This document shows positions 46,401 to 54,850 of a stretch of DNA of 64,000 bases, in pieces. Within the stretch, counting starts at the first letter, position 1; each line of letters begins with the position of its first letter. This DNA is from Acanthosoma haemorrhoidale (Eukaryota > Arthropoda > Insecta > Hemiptera > Acanthosomatidae): assembly GCA_930367205.1 (NCBI GenBank), contig OV884012.1, positions 58,549,239 through 58,613,238 of the forward strand, in the 5' to 3' direction. The notes beneath the pieces were generated by a model that saw only the letters and a list, made by a program, of their open reading frames with translations, made no database searches and was not told the origin of the DNA. Position numbers and translations under genes: made by a program.

Positions 46401-48952
46401 ATTATGGCTATGTTGAGTCGGTTACTAATGTATGACAATATTCAAATAATTTTCTGAAATATCTTCCAGGCTAAGCTAAAAATAGTAAAATATTATGTTA
46501 CAAATTCAAAATGTTTGCACTTTAAATTTCATAAATAGAGTGTAGCACATATTTTGATTTTAGCCAATTGTGGTGTAATATTAAGTTGTTCAGGAATTAT
46601 TCTGAAAGCTAATAATATTAAGATAACACATATTTTTCCTTATCCTCTTATATTTTACCAAGGCATTCAACAGAGTTGATCACTCCATCCTTCAATTGTA
46701 ACTTGTATCAATTTCTTTCTCTTACAGTGCCGTCATCTAGTTTAAATTATTCATTTCTAATTGCTCCCATGTAGGTAGTACTCATTCCTGATCAACCTAC
46801 CGCTTTCATTATCTTTTGGTGTAGCTCAGGGATCATCTATTTCACCATTACTTTCCTGTGTCTACATCAGCAACCTCCATACATTTATCCATCACTGATC
46901 ATTCCACCTAAATGTCGAGGACATCCTAATTTACTTTGCTAATTTACTCCTTGTCAGCTCCAATCCGCCTCCCAATTGATTCAGGAATACCTGGACCTCA
47001 TTGAGGCCTGGGCTTCTCTCCAAAATTTTTGATTGAATGCAGAGAAATCCTAGGCAATCTTCATTGGTTCACGTCCCCTCCTCAAAACCCTAATTGATAT
47101 TCCCACCTTCAACATCGATGGTTGACCTATCCGATTCTCTACTTTAGTAAAAAATTTAAGTTAAGTCATTGTCCAAACTTTATCATGGAAAGACTGCATT
47201 TCCCAAATCACCCACATTCTGTTTTCACTCTTAAACAGAAAAATTGATCCCGACATCTCCCATTACATACTAGCCAACTCCTAGTTTCCTCTCTAGTATT
47301 CCTCCATTTTGACTATGGTTAATTGGTGTATGTTGGTCAGTCTGAGGATCTCAAGATTCGATTATAACGACTGATGAATTGTTTTCGTGAAGATTTATAC
47401 TCGGGATCCCCATAAACCGTTGCACTTCGCAGCACTTCTCTGGCTGAACTTTTTTTTTCTTTTTTTTTTTGTCAGCTAGACATTCCTATTATGTTCCTTG
47501 TTATTCTTCGGGGAGAATGTCCCAAAATAAAGGGTTTTTTTTTCATTTTATTTCACATGCATGACTAAATAAAGTCATTCGTGAGGTTTAATAAACTTTT
47601 TTTTTTTTTGAGATCCTGAAATATTTGCCTCTTCTAATCTGTGCATTTCTTGTTTTATAAAATAACTTTGTATATTAATATATATGTTACTTTTAATTGT
47701 TATATAAATATGTATTTTTATTGTTTTTTTTTGTAGCTTCGAGCACTTGTAAGAATCCTGTACTTAAAACGTTATTCAAGAAAACAGCCCTTATTACAGA
47801 TTTAAAGTTTTCTCCATTCATTGAGCATCTCTTTGTAGCTTCTTTTATGGATAACACAATGTTTGTGTACTCATTGAAAAAAGTACGAAATTTAATACTT
47901 TTATTTGTTTATGTGTACTGTAATATAAAATTCTTAAGGGTTGTACATGATTGTTTAAAAGTCAATAATGTAAATAAGTGTAAAAATTGAAATGAAGCAT
48001 GCTCCAAAATGTTATTTGAAATTACAGAATATGGAATAGAATACTTCATATTATTGGTTGAGCAATCTCAGTCATGGGAAAATTGCCGTTTCTACTTATA
48101 AAAAAAAAAAAAATGCAAACAGCTAAAGAATCAACATGAACCTGCTAAAACCAGCTAGGAACATATTAATTAAGTAATTTCTACTGTTGGCTCTTAAAAC
48201 TTTATTTTTTGGAATACCTCACAAAAATTGACTGAGATTTAATTATGGTAAATTAATTATCTTTTGGTCATGTCTCAAAAACTACATCCCTCTGATCTCT
48301 TTCTTTTCCTGCATTTGTAATTTTTTTTTAAACACGTTCCTCCACTTCTGGTTGTTTTAAACTGTGCCAGACATCTGTTTGGCTTTACTCATCAAGGACT
48401 GATGCTTGTGCATGTTTACCCTGTAAACAAAAGCACATTTACCTCCATGCAGTGGTCATACTTCACATTTACATAAATGTGCACATAAACATTTTTGGTA
48501 TAATGCATTTGAGCTAAGTATTATTAATAAAAAAAAATATTACAACTTATATTTATCATAAAATAATATGCTACCTATTATTCCAGAATGCATCTTTATA
48601 TAAAATATACATAGATTTCATGGCATTGGGTGTTGCATGGAGCCCAAAACAAGGTAATATATTTTACCTCTGGGGTGAATCAAAGAAGGTTCAGGTTTAT
48701 AATTCTGATACTGGAAAAGTGATCTCAGAGCTTCAGTCAGACACTGGACAATACGATTCCATTAATTCAGTGGCAGTTTGTTCAAAAAGGTATTACAAAT
48801 TATTATTATTATATTGCAAGTAGGGTAGAGAACATAAACAAATTATAAGTACTTTTTATGTTTATATTTCTGTTTCTAGTTCAAGACTGGCACTATCAAT
48901 AGGAAATGAAAAAGTTCTTGTTTGGGAAATACCAGTATTCTTTAAAACTTGA
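26674..48952 (+). CDS. DYNC2I2: Cytoplasmic dynein-2 intermediate chain 2 (WDR34), WD-repeat protein
   Basis: Ten-exon model: 26674-26753, 29476-29557, 36293-36517, 36594-36715, 36798-36910, 37473-37671, 46099-46238, 47737-47882, 48587-48789 and 48880-48952. All introns are GT-AG, phases match, and the sum is 1383 nt (460 aa). The family partners dynein-2 heavy chain and WDR60 in the motor that drives retrograde intraflagellar transport in cilia. Residues 1-60 are a disordered extension with three QT motifs (SSQTE, ETQTT, EIQTE) of the kind that dock LC8 light chains. Residues ~62-80 (NVDNLAAFLKKISPDVI) match the helix seen in vertebrate WDR34. From ~130 a beta-propeller follows, with VSCLAWSCTG, the DW segment, ALAMHPFEPSIVAVG, DLHIWDLQK, VAWSPKQ and VLVWEIP. 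It is somewhat shorter than the human protein. In an insect, expression is expected in ciliated sensory neurons. Introns 2 and 6 are swollen by transposons. Confidence 0.85.
27740..27960 (+). mobile_element. Tc1-like transposon relic
   Basis: A broken frame reads YYRALHEVHLHRR, then WRKLFISE and a stop. This resembles the T-V-R-R-A-L-H-E-x-G-L-H-x-R...K-P-x-I-S stretch between the DNA-binding and catalytic domains of Tc1-like transposases. The rest is not legible. Located in intron 1 of the dynein-2 gene. Confidence 0.45.
29700..29785 (-). mobile_element. tRNA-derived SINE head
   Basis: On the minus strand a tRNA-like sequence is seen: CTCAGTTAGGTAGAGC (D-arm, A box) followed about 30 nt later by GGGTTCGAGTCCC (T-arm, B box). 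The acceptor and anticodon stems pair poorly, so it is a tRNA-derived repeat or pseudo-tRNA and not a working tRNA. It is in intron 2 of the dynein-2 gene. The body and tail of the SINE are not delimited. Confidence 0.6.
30476..31368 (-). mobile_element. Solo LTR (893 bp) with ACTAG duplication
   Basis: The sequence starts TGTCGGGTCATC and ends GCGGTCGCTACA, and is flanked by ACTAG on both sides (30471-30475, 31369-31373). A second copy of the family is at 60871-61597, in the same orientation. The minus-strand assignment rests on the LTR end CTAGTGAxGACCCGACA, which also ends the LTR at 32289-32730 just before its primer-binding site. No internal retroelement sequence adjoins. It lies in intron 2 of the dynein-2 gene. 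Confidence 0.82.
32289..32730 (+). mobile_element. Orphan 5' LTR of a gypsy-type element
   Basis: Runs from TGTTGTGGCAACC to CTAGTGACGACCCGACA. A TATA box (TATATAAGCAGC, near 32476) lies about 45 nt before a CT-rich block, fitting an LTR promoter. It is followed directly by a primer-binding site. The internal region decays within about 700 nt and no second LTR is in the window, so only the 5' end remains. It is in intron 2 of the dynein-2 gene, in sense orientation. Confidence 0.72.
32524..32650. repeat. CT-rich microsatellite
   Basis: Long (CT)n/(CCCT)n tract inside the orphan LTR, with a short mirror-like (GA)n at 32399-32412. ORFs on either strand here are artefacts of the repeat. Confidence 0.9.
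32733..32751 (+). other. Retroelement primer-binding site
   Basis: TGGTGACCCCGACGTGATC begins two bases after the LTR end. I recall this motif as common directly behind 5' LTRs of arthropod gypsy-type elements. The matching tRNA was not determined. Confidence 0.65.
34150..34450 (-). mobile_element. LINE relic (RTE/CR1-like linker region)
   Basis: The minus strand has an open stretch with ENAFNVKELYRVTR preceded by basic, Lys-rich sequence. It resembles the segment between endonuclease and RT in several LINE clades (N-x-K-x-L-Y-x-x-T-R). No catalytic motif is present, so the assignment is tentative. Confidence 0.35.
34790..35220 (+). mobile_element. LINE 3'-end fragment related to 46660-47600
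   Basis: Bases 35155-35216 (TTTTTTGTCAGCTAGACATT... then GGGAACAATGTTCC) are nearly repeated at 47459-47520, where they follow a CR1/L2-like RT relic. This is therefore probably the 3' end of another copy. The long open frames upstream are pyrimidine-rich and show no domain. Confidence 0.5.
36930..37015 (-). mobile_element. Possible tRNA-derived SINE head
   Basis: On the minus strand TAGTGTTAGGCGG could be an A box, and GGTTTGAGTCCCGGCG is a good B box with one change from GGTTCGANTCC. The whole does not fold as a tRNA. Located in intron 5 of the dynein-2 gene. Confidence 0.4.
37370..37393. repeat. Short (TA)n microsatellite
   Basis: About 11 TA units in an intron of the dynein-2 gene. Confidence 0.85.
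38216..38761 (-). repeat. 3' LTR of the gypsy element
   Basis: Same 546-bp sequence with one substitution. Preceded on the sense strand by GGAGCGGACCCGAA, a short purine-rich stretch that may serve as the polypurine tract. Confidence 0.92.
38762..39322 (-). other. Non-coding 3' region of the gypsy element
   Basis: AT-rich, no ORF. The lower-complexity part between 39120 and 39340 contains three imperfect repeats of an ACATTTTAATACA...TTCAAATTTTT unit. The same region, inverted, is present at about 50230-50764. Confidence 0.6.
39323..42568 (-). CDS. pol: pol polyprotein of the gypsy element (PR-RT-RH-IN)
   Basis: Open from just after the gag stop to TAA-type stop at 39323, 1081 codons, no break. 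Counting from the TTG codon at 42514: protease active site DTGA at 33-36; RT with TVDLKSSFWQI near 320 and catalytic YVDD at 382-385; RNase H with ESDSSD near 530 and TDNS near 598; integrase with an H-x3-H...C-x2-C zinc domain near 725-763 and catalytic D791, D849 and E884 (34 residues between the last two); a GPY-type C-terminal module near 1013. No chromodomain. The order PR-RT-RH-IN defines Ty3/gypsy. There is no ATG near the start, and the frame is shared with gag, so it must be made as a Gag-Pol fusion. Confidence 0.93.
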   Translation of the reverse strand, partial: LYEFGNESYILNNLFEDTLLIDEPIMEIKKNNRCPVININFGQINNQVLIDTGAEISVLNKTFFEKNKAKFRNLKLLPLTKTNIISVSGKKTACANKQLFMKIKIDKCKFDINFLIVPGITHDVIIGIDFLNKYKTIINFDTKMISLKNENNNASVSFKNFNIGEKFKILEETHNSINLKITSVESKITRNNIKNDIDFICSETKNILNNKQQIEFRNVLEKYGEIFEERPGCIECYEHILEVNDNTPYKQFQYKLNPKLIIKAKEEINKMINDGIIETSNSCYVNPIILVEKKDGTVRICLDGRFLNKRLKPLYDAPPNIDSILYQCSNSKFIATVDLKSSFWQIKLDENSREFTGFQFLNETFHFKRIPFGLSVSLAALIKALKKIIPTNLMNNIKVYVDDVLIHADTYEKFLSVLTDLFKIFHNNGVTINLKKSKFFKNSIPFLGYLLTSDGIKKDPEKVNVIKQFREPNNMKELQSFLGYINFYNKFCSNYADISRPLYKLTSNNSKFTWTNEQQVAFNEIKQKLSDDILLNYPDFKKVFYIESDSSDFASGAILYQLDKNNKKKIISFCSRTFKNSELNYYSTEKELLGIIHAIQKFYNLIAGYKIIVKTDNSAITFLHSCKNPPSRLIRWINYLGPLNIDYIHIQGKRNKIADFISRNPIEIPDRLGNDFKLNELQEEKFFENIANNQQNNVKLKEKFEKKKENYKIINGMIHKKLKNKFYIELTNSDMTILINIVHLKFCHAGMSKCLNIIKERFYCVNLRKLISKTLKTCHNCQINKSSVKSIVPYQPIIPKMKLEIISIDYLGPFISNKNYKYLLVAIDNFTKYIKIYPTKRANITGAISSLNKFFQEMGTPQKCLSDKATCFTSDKWEKFLIKNKVVRILTSIRHPQGNISERVNQDILKYLRLLINENHKDWLSQIKKIESTINSLYHTTTNITPIQAFFKIEPLRFWSVYIGDNPNKSQFNDPEEINKFIYDKLTKIGDINKNKHNENKNFTEFKLQDRVLVKALRIPKAGIRNAKLLPIFEGPYKIVNQVGKSTFIIADDGDNIRRMFHATLLKLYYEKDISQDHIKI
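42560..42575 (-). promoter_or_regulatory. Probable stop-codon readthrough site between gag and pol
   Basis: The sense strand reads GAA TGA CTA TAT. Gag and pol are in one frame and only this UGA separates them. UGA followed by CUA is the best-known leaky stop context in animal and plant viral genes and in several cellular genes. No slippery heptamer or overlap is needed. Confidence 0.65.
42569..44380 (-). CDS. gag: gag of the gypsy element, with one in-frame amber codon
   Basis: Frame from ATG 44380 to TGA 42571-42569, about 600 codons, interrupted once by TAG at 43342-43340. The N-terminal half has a long coiled coil (residues ~60-200) built partly from near-tandem repeats of the type ENKRDLDEKLDENN. 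A capsid-like region follows (FKNSDPIEFLNKLK, W-N-K-L-E-F). The C-terminal third is rich in Asn, Gln, Arg and Gly, with no C-x2-C-x4-H-x4-C zinc knuckle. A remnant of the same capsid region is found at 49958-50225. The amber codon may be a recent mutation, since everything else is intact. The stop at the end is in the same frame as pol. Confidence 0.85.
44507..44523 (-). other. Primer-binding site of the gypsy element
   Basis: TGGCGCCCGAGAACAGG follows the 5' LTR. The first ten bases match the site complementary to tRNA-Lys (UUU) 3' ends; the rest matches if two bases are skipped. The same CGGCGCCCGAGAAC core recurs at 56448. Confidence 0.7.
44526..45071 (-). repeat. 5' LTR of the gypsy element
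   Basis: Sense strand starts TGTTATGATATTTT and ends ATTACAATA. The end was fixed by the ATAT duplication and by the primer-binding site that follows after two bases. Confidence 0.92.
46660..47600 (+). mobile_element. L2/CR1-like LINE relic
   Basis: Pieces of a reverse transcriptase are legible in shifting frames: AFNRVDHSIL near 46665, AQGSSISPL near 46825 and a YADD-like region near 46925, then the C-terminal part up to about 47440. The 3' end (TGTCAGCTAGACATTCC... GGGGAGAATGTCCC) is shared with 35155-35216. Same family type as the relic at 12060-12930. It lies in intron 7 of the dynein-2 gene. Confidence 0.7.
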
Positions 48953-49615
48953 TTTATTACCTATACATTTATAAATTTATACTTATTAACCATAAAATAT
49001 TTTATTTTTGAGTCCAAAATGTGGTAACTTAAAAATCAACTGGATTTATGTAGCACTCAGGCAAAAGATGTGAACAAATTTTATTAAATAGTTACATTTA
49101 AATATTAGAAGTACATATTACCAAACCCATTCCCCTGAAACTAATCATAAAATTTTGTTAAATATAGAAGCACTTTGATTAAGAATAAATTCATAGGAGT
49201 CTGTTGTTAGAGTTTTAAAGTGTTACAACTACAAATGAGTGTTCCTCCCTGTGAAGTCATTGTTTTCCGTGTGGAACATAGGTCTCTCCTTGCATTTAAT
49301 CTAGACCTTTAAATGCCTAACTTAATTTTTTTTTGGATTAATGTTTTATATTGCGAGATCATGAAAAAATTTTCATTGGTCTGCTCATTATCTTATCAAA
49401 AAATACCAAAATGAAGAGTATCTTTAAATATACTTCTCAATCTACTACTAGATTTATTATATCTTAAGCCCCAGTTCACTTAGACAAAATGGTAAGTTTT
49501 TTATTCTCCTCTGCCTATAAAATCAAAATCTGCCGATAGACCTCTTTGTGCTTTAAGTTGTAGTACTGAAATATGTCAAGCTCACATAATCAACCTTTAT
49601 TTTGCTTTGCTATCT
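48953..49615. other. 3' UTR and intergenic sequence after the dynein-2 gene
   Basis: No ORF or repeat recognised. An AATAAA at 49184-49189 is a possible polyadenylation signal. Confidence 0.35.
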
Positions 49616-49957
49616 ATATTGTTGTGATATTTGATGTGGTGATTTTTATATGAACTCAAATTTAGCGGGCATAAATGAACGGTATAGGATTTATTTATGT
49701 TTTGAACACTATTCGTGGCGTTATGTCCAATATTAATACTCATCAATTAAACAATATCAAGAAATAAATATAAATGGTTTAATATTGGATTTGTTAATTT
49801 TAAAACAAGAACCATTAATTATATATGAGACAAAGAGGTTAACAGATCCAATATGGCGGCAAGCGTTTAAAGACGGGTCGCCCCCCTTAGAATAGAAGGA
49901 AGTGGAGTTTATAAATAGTATAATGGAACAAAAAACAATTAAAACGACGAGTAACTA

Positions 49958-50225
49958 GTGAACCTAAATTGATCGTGATATAAGACAAGTAATAGATAAT
50001 CATAATAAGTTAGAGTTTCAAAAATTTTAAAAATCTGACCCGGTAAAAATTATAAGTAAATTGAAAAGTACAATAGTTAAAAGTTTGAATTGGAATAAAT
50101 TCGAATTCAAAGTTTCAAATCATTTTAGTGAAAACCCTTTTTGCGAGTATAGTTGGAACAACATGAAAATAAACAAATGGAAAGATTTTAGAAACAATTT
50201 CATGAATGATTTTTGTGCAATAGTT
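49958..50225 (+). pseudogene. gag remnant (capsid region)
   Basis: Reads NHNKLEFQKF, then a stop, then KSDPVKIISKLK, WNKFEFKVSNHFSENPF and WKDFRNNF. It aligns residue by residue with the capsid-like part of the gag at 42569-44380. Two stops and lack of both ends show it is dead. Confidence 0.8.
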
Positions 50226-50891
50226 TAATTATAAAAAAAAAAATCATACTTTATTATTATGAAATAATGCTAATCGGATGACTTATAAAAATTGATCTAC
50301 AAAAAAAAATTTTTAATTTAATAGAAAAACCTATTATAAAATAATGGTAATTAGGCACGTGTAAAATTTGGGAATTGAAGTTTATTGTATTGTATTTTGA
50401 TGTTGGAATATTTATTTGTACAATCAAATTTGAGAATGTGTTAAATTCTATCTAAAAACTTGAGAATTAAAATTAGTTTAAAATCTTATTATGAAAATAA
50501 TGCCAATCAAGCTATGTAAAGACTTGAAAATGAAAAAAATTATTGTAATATAATTAAATGTTAAAACCTCTGTATGGTACAATTACCTTTGGAAACATGT
50601 AAAATTTTGGTGACATATTTTGATATTGTAATTTAGTTATAAGAAAATCCAAATTTTTTAAATGTTGATAAAGTTTAAGTAGTCAAAAGTGAAGTGAAAC
50701 AAAAAATTTTAATTTTTTATAGACAAGCTCAAACATTTTTTTAAATCGGAGCGGACCCGAATATTGTAATATTTGATGTGGTGATTTTTGATGGTGCTTT
50801 TTATACGAACTCAAAGTTAGCGGGCATAAATGAACGGTATACGATTCATGGATCACGGTTCATTTATGTTTTGAACACTATTCGTTGCGTT

Positions 50892-52006
50892 ATGTCCAAT
50901 ATTAATAGTCCGGAAAGCCCTAATCCTGTGACTCAGGCACCAAAGAAGCCGCCGCCTGTTGTTGTTTCCGGTGAGACAACAACAAATTTGACTCGGATGC
51001 TCAAAGGAGCAAACATAACCAAATTCGCCCTCAGGAAGACGAAGGAGGGCGTAACTATTTACCCCGAACTCGAGGAGGAACGAGGGAAGATAACAAAATT
51101 ACTCCAGACGGGCGGAAAGGAGTACCACTCTTTTGCTCCAAGAGGCGGCAAAAAGAATAGAAAATACTTAATTCTTGGCCTGGATGTCCAGGAGGACATC
51201 AAAGAGGTTTCCGATGCCATAAATGAGACCATACCAGGAGTCGTCGATGTGAGGTGACTTCGAAAAACAGACCAAACAGGTCGAAAACAGGATATTTCGC
51301 CAGTCCTGGTAACAGCGAATGATAGCGTTACATTGAACGCAATGAAAAAGCTACGTGCTATAAATCACGTAATCATTCGTGTAGTGACATTTAAAGAAGA
51401 GAGAGGGCTACCGCAGTGTCACCGATGCCAAGAATTCGGCCACACAAAAAACCATTGCGGCAGAAAAACCAAATGTGTGAGATGTGCAGACCCCACGAGG
51501 TGGCGCAGTGCCCCAGGAACGAGACGGCACCGCTGAAGTGTTCCAACTGCGGCGAGGCACATCCCGCCTCGTACAGAGGCTGTGAGGAAAGGAAGAAGAT
51601 TCTAGCCAGAGTGAGACCGGCCCCCGACAGAGTGCAGCCCCAGCAGAAGAGGAGCCGCCCAGACGTGCCACTAACGAGACCTGCTCCACCGCCATCTGTA
51701 CCTGCCTGGCAGAACCCGCTCTTCAAGCTCTTTCAAGCCAGAGATGAAGAAACGGCTCATCCTTCGAAGACGAGAGCAGCCCCCTCCACGTCGAGAGCTG
51801 CCCCCTCCACGTCGAGAACTGCCCCCAGAACTTCGCAGGACACTCCGGAAAATAACAATTGTGAGTACCTAGATCCTAGGCTAAAGTTTCTTACAAACGA
51901 CCAGCGTAAAGACCTTGAATGCGCACCGAAATGGGTAACTGCCCTAGTAGACTTCTGTAGCCAAATGCTCATGGCTATGATATCTGGTAAACATCAACAA
52001 TGGTAG
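50892..52006 (+). pseudogene. LINE ORF1 (gag-like RNA-binding protein), two breaks
   Basis: The frame opens upstream in LTR sequence; ATG 50892 belongs to the LTR, so the first few codons are not native. KPPPVVV followed by a conserved RNA-binding region is typical of Jockey-clade ORF1. Three knuckle-like motifs follow: CHRCQEFGHTKNHC, CVRC...C and CSNCGEAH...C. Breaks: TGA at 51255-51257 in frame, and a one-base loss in the CCCC run near 51494 that shifts the frame between the first two knuckles. The C-terminal part is rich in Pro, Ser, Thr and Ala with a tandem AAPSTSR repeat. It ends TAG 52004-52006, overlapping the ORF2 start in the string ATGGTAG. Confidence 0.82.
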
Positions 52007-54624
52007 ATTACCAAGTATTAAATTTTAACGTTGATGGTCTCCTGACCAAAATAGATGAGGTAGAAGTGCTGCTAGCTCTCTACCGACCAGATATTGTAGT
52101 TTTGACAGACACCAGGGTATCTACACAATCGTTTCACATTAAAGGTTATTCAACTGCCATTGAAAGAGTTAACGGTTACGGAGGCGTTTTAATCGCTATA
52201 CGCCTTGGCATCAATTGGAAGACAATGGCTTCACCACTGACTACAACTGATCCCAAGCTTCACCACTTGACAGTTAAGGTAAATTTGGGGAGACCCATTT
52301 ACCTTACCGCCCTGTACAGAAGGCCGTACGCGTCTCTACAGCAGTACTCAGCCTTGCTACACGCATGCGCGCAGAGATCTAACCACTGGGTGGTGGGAGA
52401 TCTCAACGCAAAACATACCATGTGGTACAACACCGTAACGAACAAGGCTGGGAGACTCCTGTTGAGAACGCCATTCACGGTCGTTCACCCCCAGACTTTT
52501 ACTTTTCGACAAAGAGGTAACCCGCAGGCTACATCGACGATTGACTTACTACTGACAAAACAACCCCACCGTATCACTAGTTGCACCGCCCTTGACTTTA
52601 TTACCTCTGACCACAGGCCAGTACTGTATGCAGTGGATGGTAAAGTGGCGACCCCTCGCCCCACGAGATACGACTATCGTCGTGCCGACTGGAATCTGTA
52701 TCGGTCGCAGATTTACCATAACCTGCATACGGTACCCATTCTCCGCACGAAAGAAGAAGTAGATCTTCAACTAGCTTTCATAACTGATGTGATCATAGAC
52801 GCAGCAAACACTGCGATCCCGAAGTACACTCCCATGCCACCGTGTCTGCGACCACCTCCAGACCACATTCTTAAAATTATAGCCTTGCGCAATAATTGGA
52901 AGAATAGATGGTACAGGACGAGAGATCAGCAAGCCAAGGTCGTTGTGAATTCTCTCACAACGCAAATCCGGGGCTTGATGAAACTCTGGAAAACAGCGCA
53001 GTGGCATGAGAGACTTCGTAGCACTCACGGAGATCACAGAAAGTTTTGGAAGCTGTTGAAGACTACAAAAGGCAAGACAGCCACTGTCCGTCTTCACGAA
53101 GGCGACAATGTTCTGACTGCTGAGCAACAGGCAACAAAACTGGCCGACCATTACGCTAGGGATATTACGGCTAGGACGGGATACTACCACATGCCTCCTC
53201 CGTTAGATGCTGAACAGAACCACATGTTTGTATCACCGAAGCAGCTCAAGGCGATTCTTCGCCGGTGTCAGGGAAACCGAGCACCAGGGCACGACGGGAT
53301 ACAAACAGTGCTGCTCAAACAAATGCCGAGGAGAGGGATAGTACAACTAGCAAACTTATACAACTCTTGTATAAGATTGCGGTACTTTCCTGACACATGG
53401 AAACAAGCCATCTTGTTTCCATTACTAAAGCCAGCCAAAAGTGGAGATCACCCAGCCGACTACCGCCCGATCAGTCTGCTACCACAGATGGGGAAAATCT
53501 TTGAGAAAATTCTTTTGAATTATCTCAAAGATTACTGCTCGGAAAATGATATCATTCCGCCAGAGCAGACTGGATTCCAATCCAGTATGAGCGCAGAGCA
53601 CCCCCTTCTGAAGGTGCAGTCAGAAGTTAGCCATAACATGAATAGAAACATAGCCACGGCTATGATTTCCATTGATTGCACCCAAGCATTCGACTCGGTG
53701 TCTCACGGGACACTGTGTCAAATGCTCTGCGACCGGGAATGCCCGGAACAACTCTATTCAATTCTGGCTAGCTTCCTGAAAAACAGATCGTTGTGGGTGC
53801 GGGTGGGTGATAGCTTCTCCGAAGCTGTGCCACTGACCTGTGGAGTACCCCAAGGCGCCGTCTTATCCCCTGTACTATTCAACGTATACACGTCTGAGAT
53901 TGTCGGAGCCCGGTACAAAAATACCACAGTTACTGCTTTCGCAGATGACATAGCGGTGTGCAGCAGCAGCATGAGTGCCAAGGTAGCTCTAAGACAGGCT
54001 GAAGCAGCCTGTAACCAGATCAGTGAGAGATTGGGGAGACTCAATATCTCTGTAAACGCGGGTAAGACTGACTGTGTAATTTTCTCTTTTCAAAAGGGAA
54101 AAAGCCCGCTCCCTACTAGTTACATAGTAGGAACGAAGCAAAATTTACCAGCCAACGACCTAGTATATCTGGGAATTAAAATGGACAGACACCTCCATTT
54201 TAGTAACCATTTTGCGAAGAAGTTGAAGCATACACGCATGAAGTCTTACCGGCTTACGCACTTATTGACTTCCCCCAATCTATCACTGCGTCTCAAGCTA
54301 CTGATTTACAAGAGCATACTCAGGCCTACTCTGCTGTATGGTGCACCGCTATTTCGTTATCTGACGTATACGACAGCTAAGAAACTCCAACAATTCCAAA
54401 ACGGTATACTGATGAAAGTGGTCAGAGGTACTTCATTCGAGCAGCGACGGAACAGTGAGCTGCATGAGATATTTGAGCTGCCTACGGTGGATGAATTCAT
54501 CCAGCGTAGACATATCAAATTTTTCGACTCATTACAATATTTGACAAACCCGGTGTTTAACACTATAACCCCCGCTCCGTTCCACCATCGATGGCAGGAC
54601 GCTGTCGTGGCCGGAACGCTTTAG
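52000..54624 (+). CDS. LINE ORF2: AP-type endonuclease and reverse transcriptase (874 aa)
   Basis: Uninterrupted from ATG 52000 to TAG 54622-54624. The N-terminal ~230 residues are an APE-like endonuclease with FNVDGL, GDLNAKHTMW, STIDLLL and the SDHRP motif. The usual catalytic Glu of the I-x-E-T motif is Asp here (LTDTR, D37). The RT follows: GNRAPGHDGI near 430, PADYRPISLLP, SIDCTQAFDSV, GVPQGAVLSP and FADD at 647-650, the form seen in Jockey elements. The C-terminal part lacks an RNase H domain. The protein would nick target DNA and copy its own RNA onto it. The start overlaps the ORF1 stop, suggesting coupled translation. Apart from the Glu-to-Asp change nothing looks defective. Confidence 0.92.
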   Translation: MVDYQVLNFNVDGLLTKIDEVEVLLALYRPDIVVLTDTRVSTQSFHIKGYSTAIERVNGYGGVLIAIRLGINWKTMASPLTTTDPKLHHLTVKVNLGRPIYLTALYRRPYASLQQYSALLHACAQRSNHWVVGDLNAKHTMWYNTVTNKAGRLLLRTPFTVVHPQTFTFRQRGNPQATSTIDLLLTKQPHRITSCTALDFITSDHRPVLYAVDGKVATPRPTRYDYRRADWNLYRSQIYHNLHTVPILRTKEEVDLQLAFITDVIIDAANTAIPKYTPMPPCLRPPPDHILKIIALRNNWKNRWYRTRDQQAKVVVNSLTTQIRGLMKLWKTAQWHERLRSTHGDHRKFWKLLKTTKGKTATVRLHEGDNVLTAEQQATKLADHYARDITARTGYYHMPPPLDAEQNHMFVSPKQLKAILRRCQGNRAPGHDGIQTVLLKQMPRRGIVQLANLYNSCIRLRYFPDTWKQAILFPLLKPAKSGDHPADYRPISLLPQMGKIFEKILLNYLKDYCSENDIIPPEQTGFQSSMSAEHPLLKVQSEVSHNMNRNIATAMISIDCTQAFDSVSHGTLCQMLCDRECPEQLYSILASFLKNRSLWVRVGDSFSEAVPLTCGVPQGAVLSPVLFNVYTSEIVGARYKNTTVTAFADDIAVCSSSMSAKVALRQAEAACNQISERLGRLNISVNAGKTDCVIFSFQKGKSPLPTSYIVGTKQNLPANDLVYLGIKMDRHLHFSNHFAKKLKHTRMKSYRLTHLLTSPNLSLRLKLLIYKSILRPTLLYGAPLFRYLTYTTAKKLQQFQNGILMKVVRGTSFEQRRNSELHEIFELPTVDEFIQRRHIKFFDSLQYLTNPVFNTITPAPFHHRWQDAVVAGTL

Positions 54625-54850
54625 TTTTAGGTTCTAGGTATAGTTTTTAGTTTGTAAGTTTTTTCTCCCATTTTTAAACCGAAGGTGAGCCCCATCACCT
54701 AGATTTGTATTCATAGTATTTTCCTATTAACCACAATCTGTATTGTTGAGTAACACGAACTCCTTCAAATGCATCTGTGCATAGCAGGATAAGGAGAAAT
54801 TTGCAAAGTTTCTTTTAATATTTTCATTATATAACTTCATGGGGTTTAGG

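Noticed and set aside
51391..51972. Minus-strand ORFs of 71-111 codons
   Set aside because: Shadows of LINE ORF1 on the opposite strand.
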